Shown: one piece after another, positions 61,385 through 64,000 of the stretch
How the letters are laid out: each line of letters opens with the position of its first letter
Numbering within the stretch: position 1 is the first letter of the stretch
Source of the DNA: Platycnemis pennipes
Lineage: Eukaryota; Arthropoda; Insecta; Odonata; Platycnemididae
NCBI GenBank assembly: GCA_933228895.1
Contig: OW121848.1
Coordinates: forward strand, 139,642,615 to 139,706,614
Direction of reading: 5' to 3'
Length of the DNA stretch: 64,000 nucleotides
Translations under genes and position numbers: made by a program
Notes under the pieces: model-generated
What the model saw: only the letters and a program-made list of their open reading frames with translations
Database searches by the model: none
What the model was told of the DNA's origin: nothing

Positions 61385-61785
61385 AATTTAGCAGGAAATT
61401 TTAGCAGGATTAGCAGGAATTTTAGCAGGATTAGCAGGATTGGCAGGAACTTTAGCAGGATTAGCAGGAATTTTAGCAGGATTAGCAAGATTAGCAGGAA
61501 CTTTAGCAGGAATTTTAGCAGGATTAGCAGGAACTTTAGCAGGATTAGCAGGAATTTTAGCAGGATTAGCAGGAATTTTAGCAGGAATTAAGCAGATTAG
61601 CAGGAACTTTAGCAGGATTAGCAGGAATTTTAGCAGGATTAGCAGGAACTTTAGCAGGAATTTTAGCAGGAATTAAGCAGATTAGCAGGAAATTTAGCAG
61701 GATTTAGCAGGAATTTAGCTGAGCCTAGTAGAATTAGAAGGAATATCTGCAGGATCTAGCAGGAATTCTAGCAGGACTCATGTAA
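61385..61785 (+). repeat. Tandem array, AGCAGG-based unit
   Basis: More than twenty copies of a 9- or 12-base unit, AGCAGGATT and AGCAGGAATTTT (or AACTTT), often in alternating pairs of about 21 bases. Unit divergence rises at the right edge (from 61720). Confidence 0.95.
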
Positions 61786-61912
61786 AGTGCATTCAAGTAA
61801 AAATGTAAGCATTTAATTTAAATTTCATTTAAGTCCTACATTAATGTTGTGTAATGTTCATGCCCTGAAAATATGCATCTAGAATAATTACTCTTCAATG
61901 GATTTCAAAATA

Positions 61913-61969
61913 GCATAGCAACAATTGTTTTCTGTTGATAAATCAACTAGAAAACAATTGTTGCTATGC
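61913..61969. repeat. Perfect 21-bp-arm hairpin
   Basis: GCATAGCAACAATTGTTTTC and its exact complement are separated by 15 bases, themselves semi-palindromic (GTTGATAAATCAAC). It sits inside the array-flanked element. Confidence 0.9.
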
Positions 61970-62406
61970 ATATAATAATATATTTATTGTGTGCACACTT
62001 CTGCAATGCTACATATCATCTATAAAGTAGTGTGAATTGCTAAATATTCTATCATCTCATTCATCTCGTTTAATGTAGAAAATGCAGTCCTTGACTTTGC
62101 TGATTAAAACTAGTGATTCTGAGTGTAGTTTATTTGAATTCGTAAATGAGGAGGAGGCTGTGTGTGTTGGCTTCTCAGTTTGGGTCTTTCATGATGACGA
62201 TGAAAGAAATAAGGAGAACTATATAAGAGGATTAGTGGACAGACAACAAAATTGCAGGGTGAACTGGCCTGATTGTGATTATTAAAGTTCATCAGCATTA
62301 AAAAAATAGTTGGTGAAAGCAACTTGGAGTGTCGCGCTGGCAAGATTCTTAAGAATCTTGCGTTATTTCTGTGAATAATGTAATTTATTTTCATATTTGT
62401 ATATAG

Positions 62407-62870
62407 AACTGTCCTGCTGAATCCTACTATTCCTGCTGAATCCTGCTAAATGTGGGCAACTTCCTGCTTCCTGCTAAATCCTGCTATTCCCGCTAAATGT
62501 GGGCAATTTCCTGCTAAATCCTGCTATTCCTGCTAAATCCTGCCATTCCTGCTAAATGTGGGCAATTTCCTGCTATTCCTGCTAAATGTGGGCAATTTCC
62601 TTCTAAATCCTGCTATTCCTGCTAAATGTGGGCAATTTCCTTCTAAATCCTGCTATTCCTGCTAAATCCTGCTATTCCTGCTAAATGTGGGCAATTTCCT
62701 GCTATTCCTGCTAATACTGCTATTCCTGCTATTCCTGCTAATCCTGCTATTCCTGCTAATCCTGCTATTCCTGCTAATCCTGCTATTCCTGCTAATCCTG
62801 CTATTCCTGCTAATCCTGCTATTCCTGCTAATCCTGCTATTCCTGCTAAATGTGGGCAATTTCCTGCTAA
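62407..62870 (-). repeat. Tandem array, complementary CCTGCT-based unit
   Basis: Units CCTGCTATT and CCTGCTAAT alternate perfectly at 62704-62840. On the left they are interleaved with a longer unit containing AAATGTGGGCAATTTCC. Opposite in orientation to the array at 61385. Confidence 0.95.
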
Positions 62871-62884
62871 ATTTTTACCAGGGC

Positions 62885-64000
62885 ACAGCCATACTTACAA
62901 AGAGCAATTACACATTCTTGAATAGATGTGAATTATTTTCATGTTTGGCATTTTCAACTCTACCCTGAACCCTAATACCTTGAACTATATGTCATACAAG
63001 AAATAGCAACAATTTTTAAATTAATATACATGCATTTGTATCTTTGAAACTTTTTATCCAAATTCTTATGAAAAATTTGAAGGTGTTCTACATATTTCTC
63101 CATAAAAATGATAGAACTGATCAATTTTGAATGACTTCAATACTTTTTTTCACCTGAAAGTTTCAATGAGCTCTTTCTATGGGTGAAGTTCAAAGCATCA
63201 GAGCTAATATCTTTAACTTCGCCTACGGCGTGTAAGGTGTGGATCATTCTGAATCATTATCAACCTTTATGAAAAGAGATTTAAAAATAGAAAACTTTCC
63301 TATGTTGATGTCCTTATCTTTTAATGAGTGAATCTCCCAAATATATGTAAGTCATTACAAAAACAATACTCACACTTCTCTGTCACTGATGTAAACACTC
63401 AACTTAAATTCACAAAAAAAAAGTCAAGCTGATTTAATAGTTGGTGACAAAGAAATTTGGAGAGCCCAAATAATTACAAACATAGAAAAAATACAAGTGG
63501 ATACAAATACAAAATACAATAACAAGTGGATTTTGTCTGAGTGGCAACTGTCAGTGTCTTTGCATTTCCACAAAATTTAATTAGCCATTAATGGTGGACA
63601 TTTTTGTAAAAATATTTTTACATGAAAAACTGCATTGGTGAGTGTCTCATCAATTTTAGTCACAGCTAATTCATTGTTTGAGTATACCACTATATTTTCA
63701 CCTTCTTTATGAGCATTTATGCTTGTCATAATTCCTGCCAGTAACTGTAAATGCACTAAATAGAATAAATATTTTTTCTTTAGTGGACTAGGAGTTAAAA
63801 ATTGAATGCATAAAATAAATCCACATCAAAGGAGAATTTTCCATCATGCTTCCTCTTCAAGTTGTACACTGTAATAAATTATTTTCCATATTTTAAATAA
63901 CCCATGTAAAACTATTTGGTCTGTAACTGACCTGGAAATGGTCTGTAATTCCTCTGAAAGACAGAAAGTTCTGGACTGTAAGTGGTACGTAACTGGACGA
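62885..64000. other. AT-rich DNA, nothing recognised
   Basis: No frames, repeats or motifs of note beyond chance. Confidence 0.55.

Larger units (their letters stand above)
61375..62884. mobile_element. Inverted-repeat element with opposed AGCAGG tandem arrays (unclassified)
   Basis: The left end CCCTGGTAAAAATTTAGCAG is mirrored exactly at 62865-62884. The left terminus runs into a tandem array (61385-61785) of AGCAGGATT/AGCAGGAATTTT units. The right end carries the complementary array (62407-62870), with a distinct variant that includes TGTGGGCAATTTCC. The central 600 bp holds a 57-bp hairpin (61913-61969) and a perfect 22-bp palindrome (62340-62361), with no recognisable transposase. No clear target duplication was found. 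It looks like a non-autonomous DNA transposon with subterminal satellites. Confidence 0.6.

Noticed and set aside
61385..62870. CRISPR-like array or a coding repeat protein
   Set aside because: Units are contiguous with no unique spacers; the open frames (about 61440 and 62662) are by-products of unit length divisible by three.

Overview
The window is nuclear DNA of an animal, most probably an insect or other arthropod. It is AT-rich, with sparse multi-exon genes, GT-AG introns of up to several kilobases, tRNA-derived SINEs, arthropod-style non-LTR relics and an IS630/mariner-type element. There are no operons or prokaryotic signals.

Two genes can be reconstructed, both on the + strand. Gene 1 (about 18.4-27.5 kb, 5' end uncertain) encodes a protein built from about eleven short modules centred on EYRERYVDFPRERP-like sequence. 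It resembles the microtubule-binding Mn-type modules of SAXO/MAP6 or MDM1 proteins, followed by a basic, Ser/Pro-rich tail. Gene 2 (31,332-61,071; 14 coding exons, 865 residues, every splice phase consistent) encodes a complete soluble guanylyl cyclase of the beta-2 (GUCY1B2-like) type: H-NOX heme domain, linker, HNOBA/PAS-like region, coiled coil and class III cyclase domain. The heme residues, the metal-binding and the guanine-selecting residues all lie on this one chain. It carries a GC-rich insert of about 180 residues within the HNOBA region, and its initiator ATG is the last codon of an otherwise untranslated first exon.

Layout: 1-12.6 kb is gene-poor, with an RTE-like LINE relic, SINEs and fold-back repeats. 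A possible promoter and first exon lie at 12.58-12.84 kb. The stretch 12.85-18.4 kb is gene-poor with a LINE tail. Gene 1 occupies 18.4-27.5 kb, with LINE and SINE insertions in its introns. The stretch 27.8-30.8 kb is intergenic and holds a tiny palindromic MITE. Gene 2 fills 30.8-61.3 kb, with a broken 1.3-kb mariner-family element in intron 10 and a 4.5-kb non-LTR element with preserved target-site duplications in intron 12. Immediately downstream (61,375-62,884) is an unusual element of about 1.5 kb whose inverted termini run into opposed tandem arrays of an AGCAGG-based unit. The rest to 64 kb shows nothing recognisable.

The two genes have no evident functional link. Most of the structure outside exons is transposon-derived. 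The least familiar items are the tandem-array inverted-repeat element, a set of fold-back repeats sharing a CCTGAGGATG...GAAA-like core, and the insert in the cyclase.
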